A DNA stretch of 64,000 nucleotides from Orychophragmus violaceus (Eukaryota > Streptophyta > Magnoliopsida > Brassicales > Brassicaceae): NCBI GenBank assembly GCA_030180135.1, contig CM058239.1, positions 71,679,823 to 71,743,822 on the forward strand, given 5' to 3'. The notes under the pieces were generated by a model. That model made no database searches and was not told where the DNA came from. It was given only the letters and a program-made list of their open reading frames with translations. The first letter of the stretch is position 1, and every line of letters begins with the position of its first letter. The translations under genes were made by a program, and so were the position numbers. This document shows, piece after piece, positions 21,169 to 32,436 of this stretch.

Positions 21169-22696
21169 AAGCTGAAATCCAAGAATGACAAAGATTTAGT
21201 TATGTATATCATGAGAAATCTTATCTAATAAGAAAACTCGCATTATATTCAAACAATGTTTCCTCTATGAATATAATGATCCAAGATTCATACTTCACTA
21301 AAATATGAGTGAACGACTCGTCATCACCCAAAATTTAGTTATCTAGGTAAGCAAATCATTGCTAATTGTACCCAGTACAACTCTTGGTCGCAGATAAGAC
21401 AATCCATGTCTCATCTACTCTGACGTCTCTGGGCCCAGAACTTCTGATGGAACAGTCAAGTAAACAATCTCTTTAGTCTTGTGATCATTGACAGTTGCAC
21501 TGCAAGTCTATCAATGATCACCTGTCTTACTCATGTAGTAGTGGACACCAAGGACTCCAAGGCTATCCAACAAACGACACAAGTCTTGACAGTAGACAAG
21601 ATTTGGGCAAGACATCAAGGTTACTTGATATTTAGTTGAGGAAACTAAACTCTGAAAGGTTAGCATATCAATCTCTTAGGTCATGTAATTGTTGATGTCA
21701 AGCATTGCAAGTCCATCAACATAATTACCTGCCTTACTCACGTAATTGTGGACACCAAGCTCTTGGCTAGACCATCACACAATGAAATGAGTCTTGACAG
21801 TTGACCATATTGAAGCTAAGCTTTGATCAAGGTTTAAGTCTAGTTTGGTTTCTGCAAATTCAAGGTTCAATAACCAGAATTTTGAGCACTGTGTCGATCG
21901 ACGCAGACCATGTATGTCGATCGACACCACCAAATGAAACTGGACTTCAATAACCGGTTAATCCAATTAACCTGGTTCATTGAACCGGTCATGTCGATCG
22001 ACACAACCCATGTGTGACGGTCGACATAGACCCAAACCGAAGACAGTTTTGATAACCGGTCCAATCCAATTGAACCGACTTATCAGATCAAACAGATCTT
22101 AACCAATCGGTTTATATTAATTGGGATAATTAGTTCAATTCAATTGAACCAATTCATCTAATTCAAACCGTTTTAACCAGTTTCAACTAATTGCGATAAC
22201 CGGTCCAATTCAATTGAACCGACTTATCCAATCAAACTGACTTTAACCAAATCGGTTTATGCTAATTGAGATAATCAGTCCAATCCAATTGAACAAATTC
22301 ATCCAATTTAAACCGATCTGTTCGGACTTAACCAAGCATGATAACCGGTCCAATCTAATTGAACCGATTAACCATTCGCGAGGTCTGTGTCGACCGACAC
22401 TCAAACTGTGTCGATCGACACTCGACCGAATCTGCTCCGTGTCGACAGACACTCAATCTGTGTCGATCGACACAGTTGGCTATCTGTTTTTCTTCGCGAA
22501 AAACCCTAGCCGCCGATTCTGTCGATTTCGCTATTCTGTGTCGACCGACACACCTAGTGTGTCGATCGACACTGTGCGAAAACACAGAATCGATCTTGAT
22601 CGAAAACGATCTCACCTGTTCTTTATCAAACAACCTAGCTTGCGAATTTAAATCATCAAATTCAATTAACAGGTTCGATTCAATGGAAAACCCTAA
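21169..22696 (-). other. C leader with AACCGG minisatellite and palindrome clusters
   Basis: Non-coding leader. From about 21940 to 22380 it has degenerate tandem repeats of roughly 72/145 bp built on GATAACCGGTCCAAT and AATTGAACCGA (clear starts near 22051, 22196 and 22340). Palindromes of the GTGTCGATCGACAC type occur near 21891, 21914, 21991, 22013, 22387, 22408, 22439, 22460, 22538 and 22559, again in pairs. They create chance ORFs on both strands (22259-22729), which are not genes. Confidence 0.82.
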
Positions 22697-22710
22697 GGCT
22701 CTGATACCAC
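22697..22710 (-). promoter_or_regulatory. C primer binding site
   Basis: GGCTCTGATACCAC, the reverse complement of GTGGTATCAGAGCC (initiator-Met tRNA match), abuts the 5' LTR. Confidence 0.92.
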
Positions 22711-23445
22711 TGAGGGAACTTTGAGCCAATTCTACCAGATTCGGAATTGCTGTCAGGTTCCTTAAGCCTAGGATCTCAGGGTTTAAGTAATTGAATCATG
22801 AATCTGACCTCGTGATTACCTGGAGATTGGCAGCGGAAGATGAATCAGGTAAGCCAAGATCAGGAGCGATTCAGATGCCTCGCCTCTATCGTAGTCCACA
22901 CGCACACAAGTTGAAATCCGCCGGGATGCTAGCGCCGGGAATCGGATCTCTTGGGATTACTGTGTTTTCTAGATAAAGAGGATCAGTTTTTCTGTCAAGA
23001 AAAATTGTCTGCGACGGCACACTCTTTTTGGTCGAAACATAAAACTCGTTTATATATTGACCTCGAGGTAAACCGAAACATCAGTTTCGGTTTTGCCCTC
23101 GTGTCGACCGACACACCTATTGGTGTCGATCGACACACGCCTTGTATCGATCGATGCACCAAGGGCATCGATCGACACATCTCTTAAAACACGATATCAA
23201 TGTGTATCCAATACACATTGATCGGATCATATGCCAATGATCAATCCCATACCAAGTGTATCCAACTTGCTTAGGTGTGTGGCCCTGTAGGTTCACACGA
23301 TACCAGAAATGAGTTACAACTCATTTGTCATAAGCGGTTTCTAGCAAAACATTATGACTACCTAGTATCACATGAATTGTCCGATCTCGACAATACAACT
23401 ATCTCTAGAGTAAGTACAATGTGATTTCAGGACATAATCCCAACA
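22711..23445 (-). repeat. C 5' LTR
   Basis: 735 bp, near-identical to 16398-17132. Its palindromes start at 23101, 23124, about 23145 and about 23166. TSD CTATC follows at 23446-23450. Confidence 0.92.
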
Positions 23446-23611
23446 CTATCCATCCCATTCCTTAGCTTGTTCTGAGAGAGTTCTAAAACCAGCAGAATCA
23501 AGCTCCATCTCATTCCACAATAATCCATCAATTGGCCAAGTTGAGAGAGTTACACAACCAGCAACTTGTCCCCATCTCTATCCATCTCAAGTCTCTGATT
23601 TTGAGGCTACA
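23446..23611 (+). repeat. B 5' LTR, part 3
   Basis: Continues the LTR after element C and matches 27083-27246. It ends GAGGCTACA, five bases before the PBS. Confidence 0.88.
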
Positions 23612-23616
23612 TCATC

Positions 23617-23629
23617 TGGTATCAGAGCC
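23617..23629 (+). promoter_or_regulatory. B primer binding site
   Basis: TGGTATCAGAGCC, complementary to initiator-Met tRNA, separated from the LTR end by TCATC. Element E has the same spacing. Confidence 0.92.
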
Positions 23630-24408
23630 GAAAGGTTCCAAAATCAGGTGTATCATATCCCTTTACCTTTCGGTTTATTGCATCTAGTTCTGTTAGATCA
23701 TAGTTTCAGTTTCTGTCTTTTATCTCATTTGAAAACCAAAAAAAAAGTCATTGCATCTAGTTTAGTTTCTGTTTCATTGATTTCTCATCCAAACACAAAA
23801 AGAAAAAAGTAGTTTGCATTCCTATAGTTTCTGTTCTAAGTTTTATTCATTCAAAAACCCCAAAAGAAAAGTGTTTTGCTTTAAGTTTAGTTTATGTGTT
23901 TTCTGTTCATCCATTATAAAAACCAAAAAAAAACCATTGCTTCTTAGATCTACTTGTTTATCTATCATTCCTGTTAAACTTTGCATCAGAAAAAGTCAAA
24001 AAAATCTTTATGCATCTAGTTCTTTGTTTTTGTGTCATTGCCATTTGAAAACCAGAAAAAGATAGTTCATACTATTTTTGATTGATTTCTTAGTTTGATC
24101 CGGATTTTTGTACCCAAAACCATAAAACTTTGTTTGTTTTTATTTTGTCCTTCCATATTTGCATAGATTTCGGAAAAAAAAATTAGTTGTTGCATACCTT
24201 AAACTCTCATACGGTTTCATCACTTTAGGAAACCATATATTCTTTGCATATTTGAACTTCTCTTGCATATTTTCGAATTCTTTGTCCCATCTTTCCAAAG
24301 AATAGACTCATTGACATTCATTAGACATATTTCTGTGAATCTAGGCAGTATTAGACTTCATTTCGACCATTGATATAACCTTCTGAACTTGCATTCAGGC
24401 ACATAATC
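23630..24408 (+). other. B leader, degenerate AAAACCAAAAA repeats
   Basis: Non-coding. Loosely repeated units of about 60-70 bp (CATTGCATCTAGTT..., GTTTCTGTT..., AAAACCAAAAA) resemble the leader of element E (40685-41621). The small ORF at 23814-24065 is not supported. Confidence 0.65.
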
Positions 24409-26025
24409 ATGGAAGAAGAAGAAGACTGGGAGCAAGAAGAACAAGTTTTGTCTGAAGAAGAAGAAGATGCATATGGAGAGGACCTTTGGTCTGAAGATTG
24501 TTCAACTACTGACTATGAAGAGGATCCTACTGATGGAGATCCTGAACCAGAACCTCCAGACCATTATCAAGATGAAGAAAGCCATACAGGATGGTCTGAA
24601 GAAGAAGTTGAGGAAAGCTGTGAAGAAGAGTAATGGTCAGGAGAGACTGAATCCCAAATCAGTCTAGAGAGACAAAGCTACTATGAGAACCATGAAGGAA
24701 ATAATCATGGATCAGGAACACTGGATATCTTCAATGGAGAGGCTGAATCAGAAGAAGAACCAGAACCATGGGAACAACAAACTGGTGAAGATATTCATTC
24801 CCAACAAGAAGAAAATGAGGAATCATGGGAGAATAACACCAACTCTGAAACTTATCAAGAAGATGAAGAATGGCAGGAGGAAGAAGAAAGTTCAGAGTAT
24901 AATCATGTAAATGAAGATGAACTACAACCAGGCTAGGACTCCACAAGTGAGCATGAAGAAGAGGAGATCAAGCAAGAGTCATACCACATATGTTTTTCAG
25001 GACATGGTCAAGGACCAGAAGCATATCTAAGGTGGGAAAGAGACTTGGAAGATTGGTTTCAATCAAATCAGATTACCGAAGAGGAAAGGACCTCTTATGC
25101 TGAAGAAACTCTCACCAAGGATGCTTTTATGTATTGGGATCAAGATGTCAATATAAGGCTTGAGTATGATGTACCATAATGCTCTTGGGAAGAAATGAAG
25201 GAGCTATTATACCAAGAATTCGTGGATGAAGCTGAGAACAACAAGAGGTGTTATGTGGAGGTCCATTTCAATCCAGAACCAAGAAGATGGATTCTAGTAA
25301 GCAGACCAAGTCCAAGAGCTAGGCCAAAGAGGATTCACTGTCCTAAGCCAAAGAAGTTCATTCCCAACAACTTTAAGGAGAGAACTAAGCCTGCAACACA
25401 TGGAAAGAAGGTTCAAACAGAATCAGTTCATCAAACCATGAAGCACCAGCAAAGCTCTACATCATTTTCTAAACCACAAAGGAAAAGAGAGCAATGTAAG
25501 TCTTCTGAAATTTTAAAATCAGCTAGCATAATTTGTTATAGGTGTCATAAGGAAGGTCATTATGCTGTAGCTTGTCCAACTAGAACAGTAGACAGTTCCC
25601 AATCACTAGAACTAGAACCGGATTCTTCTAGTGATAGTCTAGCTCAATCAAGTTCTGAAATGTCTATTCCTAGTATGATACACTTTTCTTTGCCAAAGGA
25701 TTTTGATACAGGACACACTAAGGAGCAAAGGGATCATGAAGCTGACAAACACACTGAGGAGAAATGTTCTGAAGTAACCACATTCCAACCATACCAAGAC
25801 AAAGAGCTTGAACAAACGGCCCTCAGAAACTGTGTGATGAACAATTCTCATCCAACATCATCTGACTTAGTTACAAAAGTCACCAATCTCAAGTCTGAGA
25901 TGTTACCAAACCCCACACTTGGTACTCTAGTAAGTGAAACATCTGAGCTTGTTCAATATTGGAATTCAATCTTAATTGGTCATATTTCAAATACTATGTT
26001 TTTAATGATTCAAGTTCAAGTATGA
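24409..26025 (+). pseudogene. B Gag (gypsy-type), one frame with three nonsense codons
   Basis: One uninterrupted frame of about 539 codons is broken only by stop codons, at 24631 (TAA), about 24934 (TAG) and about 25177 (TAA), with no frameshift visible. The N-terminal 200 codons are extremely acidic (Glu/Asp-rich). AYLRWERDLEDWF near 25021 marks a Retrotrans_gag-type domain that ends with SWEEMKELLYQEFV near 25190-25215. A CCHC knuckle, CYRCHKEGHYAVAC, lies at about codons 375-388. Domain order matches element E. In gypsy elements this protein builds the particle; no pol follows. An inactive copy of a gag-only family. Confidence 0.85.
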
Positions 26026-26419
26026 TACACTTGTTCTTTCTCATAAGTGTCAAGGAAGAAGCAGGTACCAAAGGAGTGTACAAAGACTGGAGAGAAAACA
26101 CAACTAGTCAGACCTTAGCTCTGAAGCAAAGGGAGAAATCAGTGAGGCATGAAGAAGAACAACAAGTTATCACCAACAACATCTTCATTCAAAGAAAGCC
26201 ACCAGACAAAACACCAGCCACCAAAGCTACAGAGAAAAACATAGGAGTGATCCTATCATTCCTGCTCAAAGGAGATCCACCAGATGTGCCAATCATCATC
26301 AAACTGCAACTATACCAAGGTAAGGCTCTAAACTCCAAAAACAGAATGAAAGCTAACTTGCTTTCTCTTGGTGCAGATTGTATAGTTTCGAGGTCGAAAC
26401 TTCTTCAAGAGGGAGAGTA
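26026..26419 (+). pseudogene. B 3' interior, remnant of the polyprotein end
   Basis: Translates near its end as SRSKLLQEGEYYED, resembling the SRSNPFQEGEYD-type tail found at the very end of gypsy polyproteins, and then runs into the 3' LTR. A GTAAGG...CTTGGTGCAG pair about 57 bp apart (about 26320-26376) is shared with element E. The 278-codon ORF at 25959-26795 runs on into the LTR and is not taken as a gene. Confidence 0.6.
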
Positions 26420-27246
26420 TTATGAGGACATCAAGTCATCATCAACCAAGGATCATGGAGAGGACATAAATCAACCAACCAAGATCCTGGGAGAGAAGCA
26501 GTTTGAGCCGACCAAATACACCAGACTTGACTTACTGTATCTAGATGACCTCCTATGCACCAGACCTCACCAAATCATTCAGATCAACAAGGAGCCACAC
26601 TTGCCTTTTTTGGACTCATTTAGCATTCAAGTCCAACAGCTCTTTGCAAATCAAGACAACCACGATTTGAATGTTTTACTTGGCAATCAGGAAATTCTAG
26701 AGATCCTCACCTATCCCTTAAAGCCATCCAGATACAAAGGCATCATCAAATCCCTTTCATTTTGCCAATTCCCCACATTATCTCATAACGACTAGTTTTT
26801 TCATTCAAAGTAGTGATTTATTTCTTTCTTTTCTTTTCCTTGGATCATTGTACATGAGTTCTATATAAACTCATCATCATTCTCATTGTAACCCACGCTT
26901 TCAGTCATAAAAATACAAAAGTATTGTTTTCCTTTCAAAGAAATCTGTCTTTGAATCTGTTCTTTGTTCTTTAGTAGTTAAGTTGTGAGAAGCACTTAGT
27001 TTCTACTGAATTTCGTGGTTAGGCTTGTTTGTGTGATTCAAACAACTTATTCACTGACTGATTGAGAGAGTCAATCCCTTCTATCCATCCCATTCCTTAG
27101 CTTGTTCTGAGAGAGTTCCAAAACCAGCATAATCAAGCTCCATCTCATTCCACATCAATCCATCAATTGGCCAAGTTGAGAGAGTTACACAACCAGCAAC
27201 TTGTCCCCATCTCTATCCATCTCAAGTCTCTGATTTTGAGGCTACA
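26420..27246 (+). repeat. B 3' LTR (with internal deletion)
   Basis: 827 bp against a reconstructed length of about 1.26 kb for the 5' LTR; about 430 bp are missing near 26521. It preserves the unoccupied target sites of A2 and C. The TATA-like CTATATAAAC is at 26861-26870. Confidence 0.9.
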
Positions 27247-29700
27247 TCACTTCTGGGATCTTAAATCCTTATAGGATTTTCATATATATATATATATATA
27301 TGTGTGTCATATCTAGTGATCCATATAGGTATGCAGTCACAACATCCATGAGGTACATTTCTAGATTTTTCGATGTCGTTAAGCTCATTAACTATCTGAA
27401 TGTGATTGCATGCATTTCCGGGGAATATGTTTCACCATAACCAGTTCCCAGTTTTTGTGAAAACCCTTGTGTCATAAGCCGAGTTTTATATCAGGTGACT
27501 TCATTATTTTCATTTCTTTTTCTCACAAATGTCCATGTACATATGATTGGTATTACATGTGCAGCTGTAATACCAACTGGTCCAAAAAAATTTTCTCTAA
27601 TTAAGCGAAAGTAATTCATTTCTCATGGCTTCTTGCCATTTCTCTTAATCAGGCATTTTCTGGCACTGTGATATGTACCTTGGATATGGATCATCAATAT
27701 CATTATCAATGTCTTTAGAGATAGAAAAGTATGTTCCATTCACATCACCAATTTCATATCTAATCCATGTTTTTCCATCATGGACGTAATTAATGGAAAT
27801 CTCACACTTTTCTGTATCATGCTCTGCTTCAAAAAATTTCTCTTCATTAGGTTCTTCATGAACCTCTTTACAAATGTCTTCTGGACATTTTTCATGATGT
27901 GGTTCCTCTTGAACCTTTTCATTTTGTTCCCCCAACTTTTTTTTGGGGGGGATTTTATATTTAGAGCTTAATGGCCTCCTCCTTTTTAATTGAACATGCG
28001 GTCCATTAGCAATGCTTATGTCACTTCGTTCTTTTGGAATTTCAATTCTAGATGAAGCATTTTCAGCGGGTATATATGATTTGGTCACCTTCTTTGTATC
28101 TGTAAATACCTCTGGTAATTGATTTTCCATACTTTTTAATGTATAATTTATGAACTTTCAACTCGCGTTGATTGGTAGGAGGATCAAGATAAACCAAAGA
28201 TTGTGTACACCATATGATATCTTTTGGTGATTCTCTCAATCCTCTCCCTAACGCGGGGAAATCATCTTCATGAAAAAGGCAATCAACAAGCCGTTCTGTA
28301 ACATATCACCGGTTTGTGGTTCCAGATACCTTATTATACTTGGTGTTGTATACCCGACATATATCCTCAATCTCCGTTGCATCCCCATTTTTGTTCTTTG
28401 CGGTGGTGCTATAGGAATATAAACTGCACACCCAAAAACTCGGAGATACGATATATTAGGTTCTTGACTAGATTTCAGTTGTAATGGGGAATACTTATTA
28501 TATGCACTTTTTCTTATCTGGACCAACGCGTCCGCATGCAATATAGCATATCCCCATACAAAAATTGGGAGTTTTGGTCTCAATATCAGTAGTCTTGCAA
28601 TCCATTGCAATTTTTTATTAAAATCTTGGTCTTGCCGTTTTGCGTATGCACATGAGAAACTGGATACTCAACATCAGTTCTCATAGGGATACAATAACTA
28701 TCAAAAGTTTATGAAGTGAATTCACCTGAGTTAACAAGTCTTACTTTCTTAATGGGATAATCAGGTAACTATGCTCTCAGCCTGATTATTTGGACAATGA
28801 TTCTTGTAAAATCTGTATTTCTCGTGGTCAAAAGACACACATGTGACTATCTACTAGATGCATCAACTAAAACCACAAAATACTGAAACGGCCCGCATGG
28901 TGGATGGATAGGTCCACATATATCTCCATGTATTCTTTCTAAGAATAATGGGGATTCATTCCCAATTTTTGCTGGTGATGGCCGAGTGATGAGTTTTCCT
29001 CGAGAACAAGCATTGCATGGAAACTCTACCGATTGAAAAATATTTTCGTGTTTTAATGGATGACCACTAGAATTTTGCACAATTCTTCTCATTATTACTG
29101 ATCTTGGATGTCATAACCTTTCATGCCAGACTTTAAAGGTGTTAGAAATCTCTTGGTTTATTATAACATATGATTCAGTAGTGTTTATTTTTGTGCAATA
29201 TAATCTGGAGGCTAACATCGGTAGCTCTTCCAATACATATTTTTCTCTCAAAAGTAATGAAGAGGTATTCAATGTCATTCTTATGTGATATCCATTTTTA
29301 CGGATATCTCAGAAACTTATCTAGTTTATGTGGATTTAGGAGAATATAATTCATTATTTATCTCAAATTTAGTTCCCCTTGGCATTGAAATTGGCTTCTC
29401 TAAAGCCTAGTAATATTTTTGCATTACCAGATATAGTGCTCACGCTTTCAGCAAAATCTTTGATTTTGAGACATGAGAAATATCATCAATCTTTAAGGAT
29501 AATATGTGTCGGAACACTATCTTCTAGACATATATATTCATCCTAATTCTCAATATGCGACATCTTCTGTGCTATAAGATAGGAATATATTAACAAATTT
29601 ATAAAAGATCTTTTATATTACAAAAGCGTATCACAACTTATTAAACTGCTAATAAGTTTTGCTACAAAACATATTAGACAACATGAAAACATTAAGATTC
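27247..29700 (-). pseudogene. Copia element D: RT start, linker, integrase and protease-side remnants
   Basis: Minus-strand copia polyprotein with many stops. Reading from the right: a GAG-pre-integrase/integrase start at 28847-29092 (FPCNACSRGK, IHGDICGPIHPP), an integrase C-terminal part at 28248-28610 (FVWGYAILHADALVQIR, YLRVFGCAVYIP), a lysine/glutamate-rich linker at 27645-28130 (NQLPEVFTDTKKVTKS), then the RT start. RT reaches a degenerate MKI..GFKIPE block at about 27250-27282 and continues at 509-1 beyond element B. A (TA)n tract lies near 27283-27302. Inactive. Confidence 0.82.
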
Positions 29701-30685
29701 ATTATATATAGTATCTTTGGTAACTCATTTAAGGATCATCGACGGAGAAATATGCGATATCCAGATGAGTGTCCCCATTTATGCTGCTAAAGGAAGGGCC
29801 GGCTTCATCATTGATGAAGTTGGTTTGAAATTTATTGAATGTGGTCTTTTGTGATGCTTGATACAGATCAATGAAGTGCTATGGTGTACGGCATATACTT
29901 TTTCAATGCCCTCTAATGCCGCATTTGCAACAAGCATTATTAGTCGGCTTCTTTATTGCACGACCACCTTTACTTATCTGAAAACTATTATTTCTTCTAT
30001 TGCTGAAACCTTTTCGTTGTCTACGTGCATGATCTCATCTACAACCTCGACCGCGGCCTATGCCGCGTTCATGTCTTCTCTCACGATAGTTATCATTATT
30101 TTTGAATGTTACGATATTCGTTTCAAGGAATGGAGCTGATCTAGCTGGATGAGACTAATGGTTTAATATCACAATTTCATTATCTTTCCCCATTACAAGG
30201 AGTACTTGCATCAACTCTGAGTAGTGGGTGTAACCTTTTTCTCTGTACTATTGTTGTAAGATTACATTTCCATAGTGGAATGTGGGGAGTGTTTTCTCAA
30301 TCATATCATAATCACTTATCTTTTCTCCACATAATATCATCTTGACAGTAATCCCAACAACATGGAATTATACTCTTTTACATTTTTGTAACCAATCGTA
30401 TCTGGATTTTGATAAGATTATGTATTTTTGATGATCAAACCTATCTTTAAGTGATTGCCAGAGATCCGATGGATCCTCCTTCGTGAAGTATTCATTTTTC
30501 AAATTATCATGTAGGTGGTGGCATAAAAATACCATGACCGTAGCCTTAACCTCATTAGACGTCGTTTTCGAAGGATCAATGGTTTTTAAAATACCATTTG
30601 ATCTAAGATGCCATTTTGCATCTGATACCCATGTTATATAAATTTTGCCAGCAGCATTAAGGACAATGATCTCGAGCTTTGCCAA
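29701..30685 (-). pseudogene. Copia element D: gag remnant
   Basis: The Gag N-terminus at 30368-30685 is open for 105 codons (YITWVSDAKWHL, ATVMVFLCHHLHDNLKNEY, DLWQSLKDRFDHQK), the UBN2_3-type copia gag. A degenerate CCHC knuckle, CCKCGIRGH followed by a stop, lies near 29885-29945, and a following HLDIA segment near 29770 marks the linker to protease. The plus-strand ORF at 29858-30139 is a shadow. Confidence 0.8.
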
Positions 30686-31155
30686 GTTTTACATTATCTC
30701 TATATAATTAAACCTTTTATTAAATATCAATTTTATTTTAAATAAATATGGTAAATTTAATGCGGAAATTTAAACGCATAAATAAAAATGCGGAATTTAA
30801 ATACATAACTAAAAAGCAAAATTAAAATAATTGAAGAGGCATAAATTAAAGGAGGAGACATAACCTCTCATTTCATAAAATTTTGATCAAGGAGGTGGCT
30901 TACTTACCAGTCAATAAATTTGATTAAGGAGAAGGTTTAACCTACCCCTCCATAAATATCATATGAGGAGACATAATCTACCATGTGATCATGATCGTGA
31001 AGACATAGCCTATCATAACGATCGATTCGGAGAAGGTAATGCCTACCTTTCTAAAAATAAAAATAAACGGAAATATAAAAGACATGGCTTTTTGTAAAAT
31101 AAATTGGTCATAATTAAATTTCACATTTTCGGTATATGAAAGGATCGAGAAACGG
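30686..31155 (-). other. D leader
   Basis: AT-rich non-coding leader between gag start and PBS, with loosely repeated GGAGACATAACCT and GGAGAAGGTTTAACCTACC motifs between about 30860 and 31050. No gene seen. Confidence 0.6.
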
Positions 31156-31461
31156 TCGTGCTGATAACGTATTATGGATGTATTATAGATGATCATACTA
31201 TTTTATATGTTATGTATAAGATGAGAGAGAGAGGAAGTGGGTGATATTTATTTAAGAGAAAGTAGGAGTATCACTAACGAGAAGAATAGAGACTTTAGTG
31301 ATTGAAGTCTTATGTCTTTCTATTACAAAGGTCTTACTTATAGTTGTTATTAGGTCGGTCTACCCAAACCAAGATAAAATATTATTATTATTATTAAATC
31401 ACAAGTGGATTATCACACTTGATCTAATCTAACATAGTTAACTTTGATGTATTGTATCAAC
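31156..31461 (-). repeat. D primer binding site and 5' LTR
   Basis: TCGTGCTGATAA (31156-31167) is the reverse complement of TTATCAGCACGA, a PBS used by a class of plant copia elements. The LTR follows from about 31168 and ends near TGTATCAAC at 31461, about 295 bp. The partner LTR is outside the window, so the ends are approximate. Confidence 0.65.
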
Positions 31462-32177
31462 GTCTGCCCAACAAAGAAATGTCAGCCAAGTACATATTTA
31501 TCATTATTATTTATTGGAAAAAAAATAACAAACAATACTCTAAACTATTTTATTTTGGCCAAAAATACATGGTCTAAAGAGCTAGACAAAAAAATATTTT
31601 AACTTTGATTGATCTATTCGATAATCAACAAACTTGTGGTTGACTCGGCCAAAACAACACACTATTATCTGATCTGTTAGGAAAAATTGACTAACCATTA
31701 ACGGTTTCGTTAAAACAAAACGGCGTCGTTTTGTCCAAAACTTTTGTTTTGAAAATTGCCAAAAATACTTGAACTTTTAAATTTTAGCCAAAAAATATAT
31801 GAACTACATAGGTAGAGAAATATACATAAACCTAAAAATTTAGGTTTGAAAATAATTTTACATTACCGGCCTTTGTACTCGGGTTGCATGGGAGGTATGC
31901 GCAACCACTAGGCCAAGTGACTCTTTCGAATATAAATAGACTAGACTAATATATAAGTTTGATAATGAGTTTCGTGTACAACCTATTAATTGATCCCGAC
32001 CCAATTTCTTCTTTTTTCACCACCATATTTGTTTCCTTTGTTTTCAAAATTCATAATCAATTAAAAATACTCATTTTGTTAATTTCTAGATTTACCTTAA
32101 GCTTATATCATTATCTTTTCCTTTCGTTTTTATGATTGTCAATGATTTTGATTTGACTTTGAATCAATCAACATAAT

Positions 32178-32436
32178 TCAGATCCAAAAATTCTCACTAC
32201 CATCATCAATGATAATCCAAATGTGCTCCCTACTCCAATTAAAATGAACACTCGATGTGTAAATCTCACTTAAATTAAAATTTAATCTAAGAACAGAGCA
32301 ACAAAGAAAAACATATCTGAATCGAGATCGAATTACTGTTGCGCTCGTCAAGCCAGCGACCACCGTTCTCTGGCTTGACGTTCGAATTACTGTTGCGCTC
32401 GTCAAGCCAGCGACCACCGTTCTCTAAGGTGGAGCT
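32178..32436 (-). repeat. 54-bp in-frame tandem duplication inside the MULE
   Basis: Units at 32329-32382 and 32383 to about 32425 share GCTCGTCAAGCCAGCGACCA. The unit length is a multiple of three and lies in a minus-strand 79-codon ORF (32178-32417, repeated VVAGLTSATVIR). I do not recognise a protein family; it could be a captured host fragment or chance. Confidence 0.55.

Larger units (their letters stand above)
16398..23445 (-). mobile_element. Element C: gag-only non-autonomous copia element
   Basis: LTRs of 735 bp (TGAGGGAAC...CCCAACA) at 16398-17132 and 22711-23445 are flanked by a perfect TSD, CTATC (16393-16397 and 23446-23450); the empty site is readable in B's 3' LTR at about 27083-27095. 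The PBS lies at 22697-22710. On the minus strand: LTR, PBS, long repeat-rich leader, open gag (21168-20254), decayed pol, 3' tail, LTR. The LTRs are unlike those of A1, A2 or F, although the gag is clearly related. Confidence 0.92.
510..27246 (+). mobile_element. Element B: gypsy-type gag-only LTR retrotransposon, split by A2 and C
   Basis: The LTRs begin TGATGAGG at the 5' end (mutated to TTATGAGG at 26420) and end near CTACA. A primer binding site matching initiator-Met tRNA follows the 5' LTR at 23617. The interior carries a gag with an acidic N-terminus, a Retrotrans_gag-like domain and a CCHC knuckle, but no protease, RT, integrase or RNase H. It therefore fits the non-autonomous TR-GAG/LARD class. 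The 5' LTR is broken into 510-1303, 16090-16397 and 23446-23611 by two younger copia elements. I see no exact TSD: left flank CATTA, right flank CATCA or TCACT. B interrupts the RT gene of element D. Confidence 0.88.

Noticed and set aside
22259..22729. Overlapping ORFs of 69-130 codons on both strands
   Set aside because: They arise from the palindromes and AACCGG repeats in the C leader, which read open in several frames.
24731..24946. 71-codon minus-strand hydrophobic ORF
   Set aside because: Antisense shadow of the acidic B gag.
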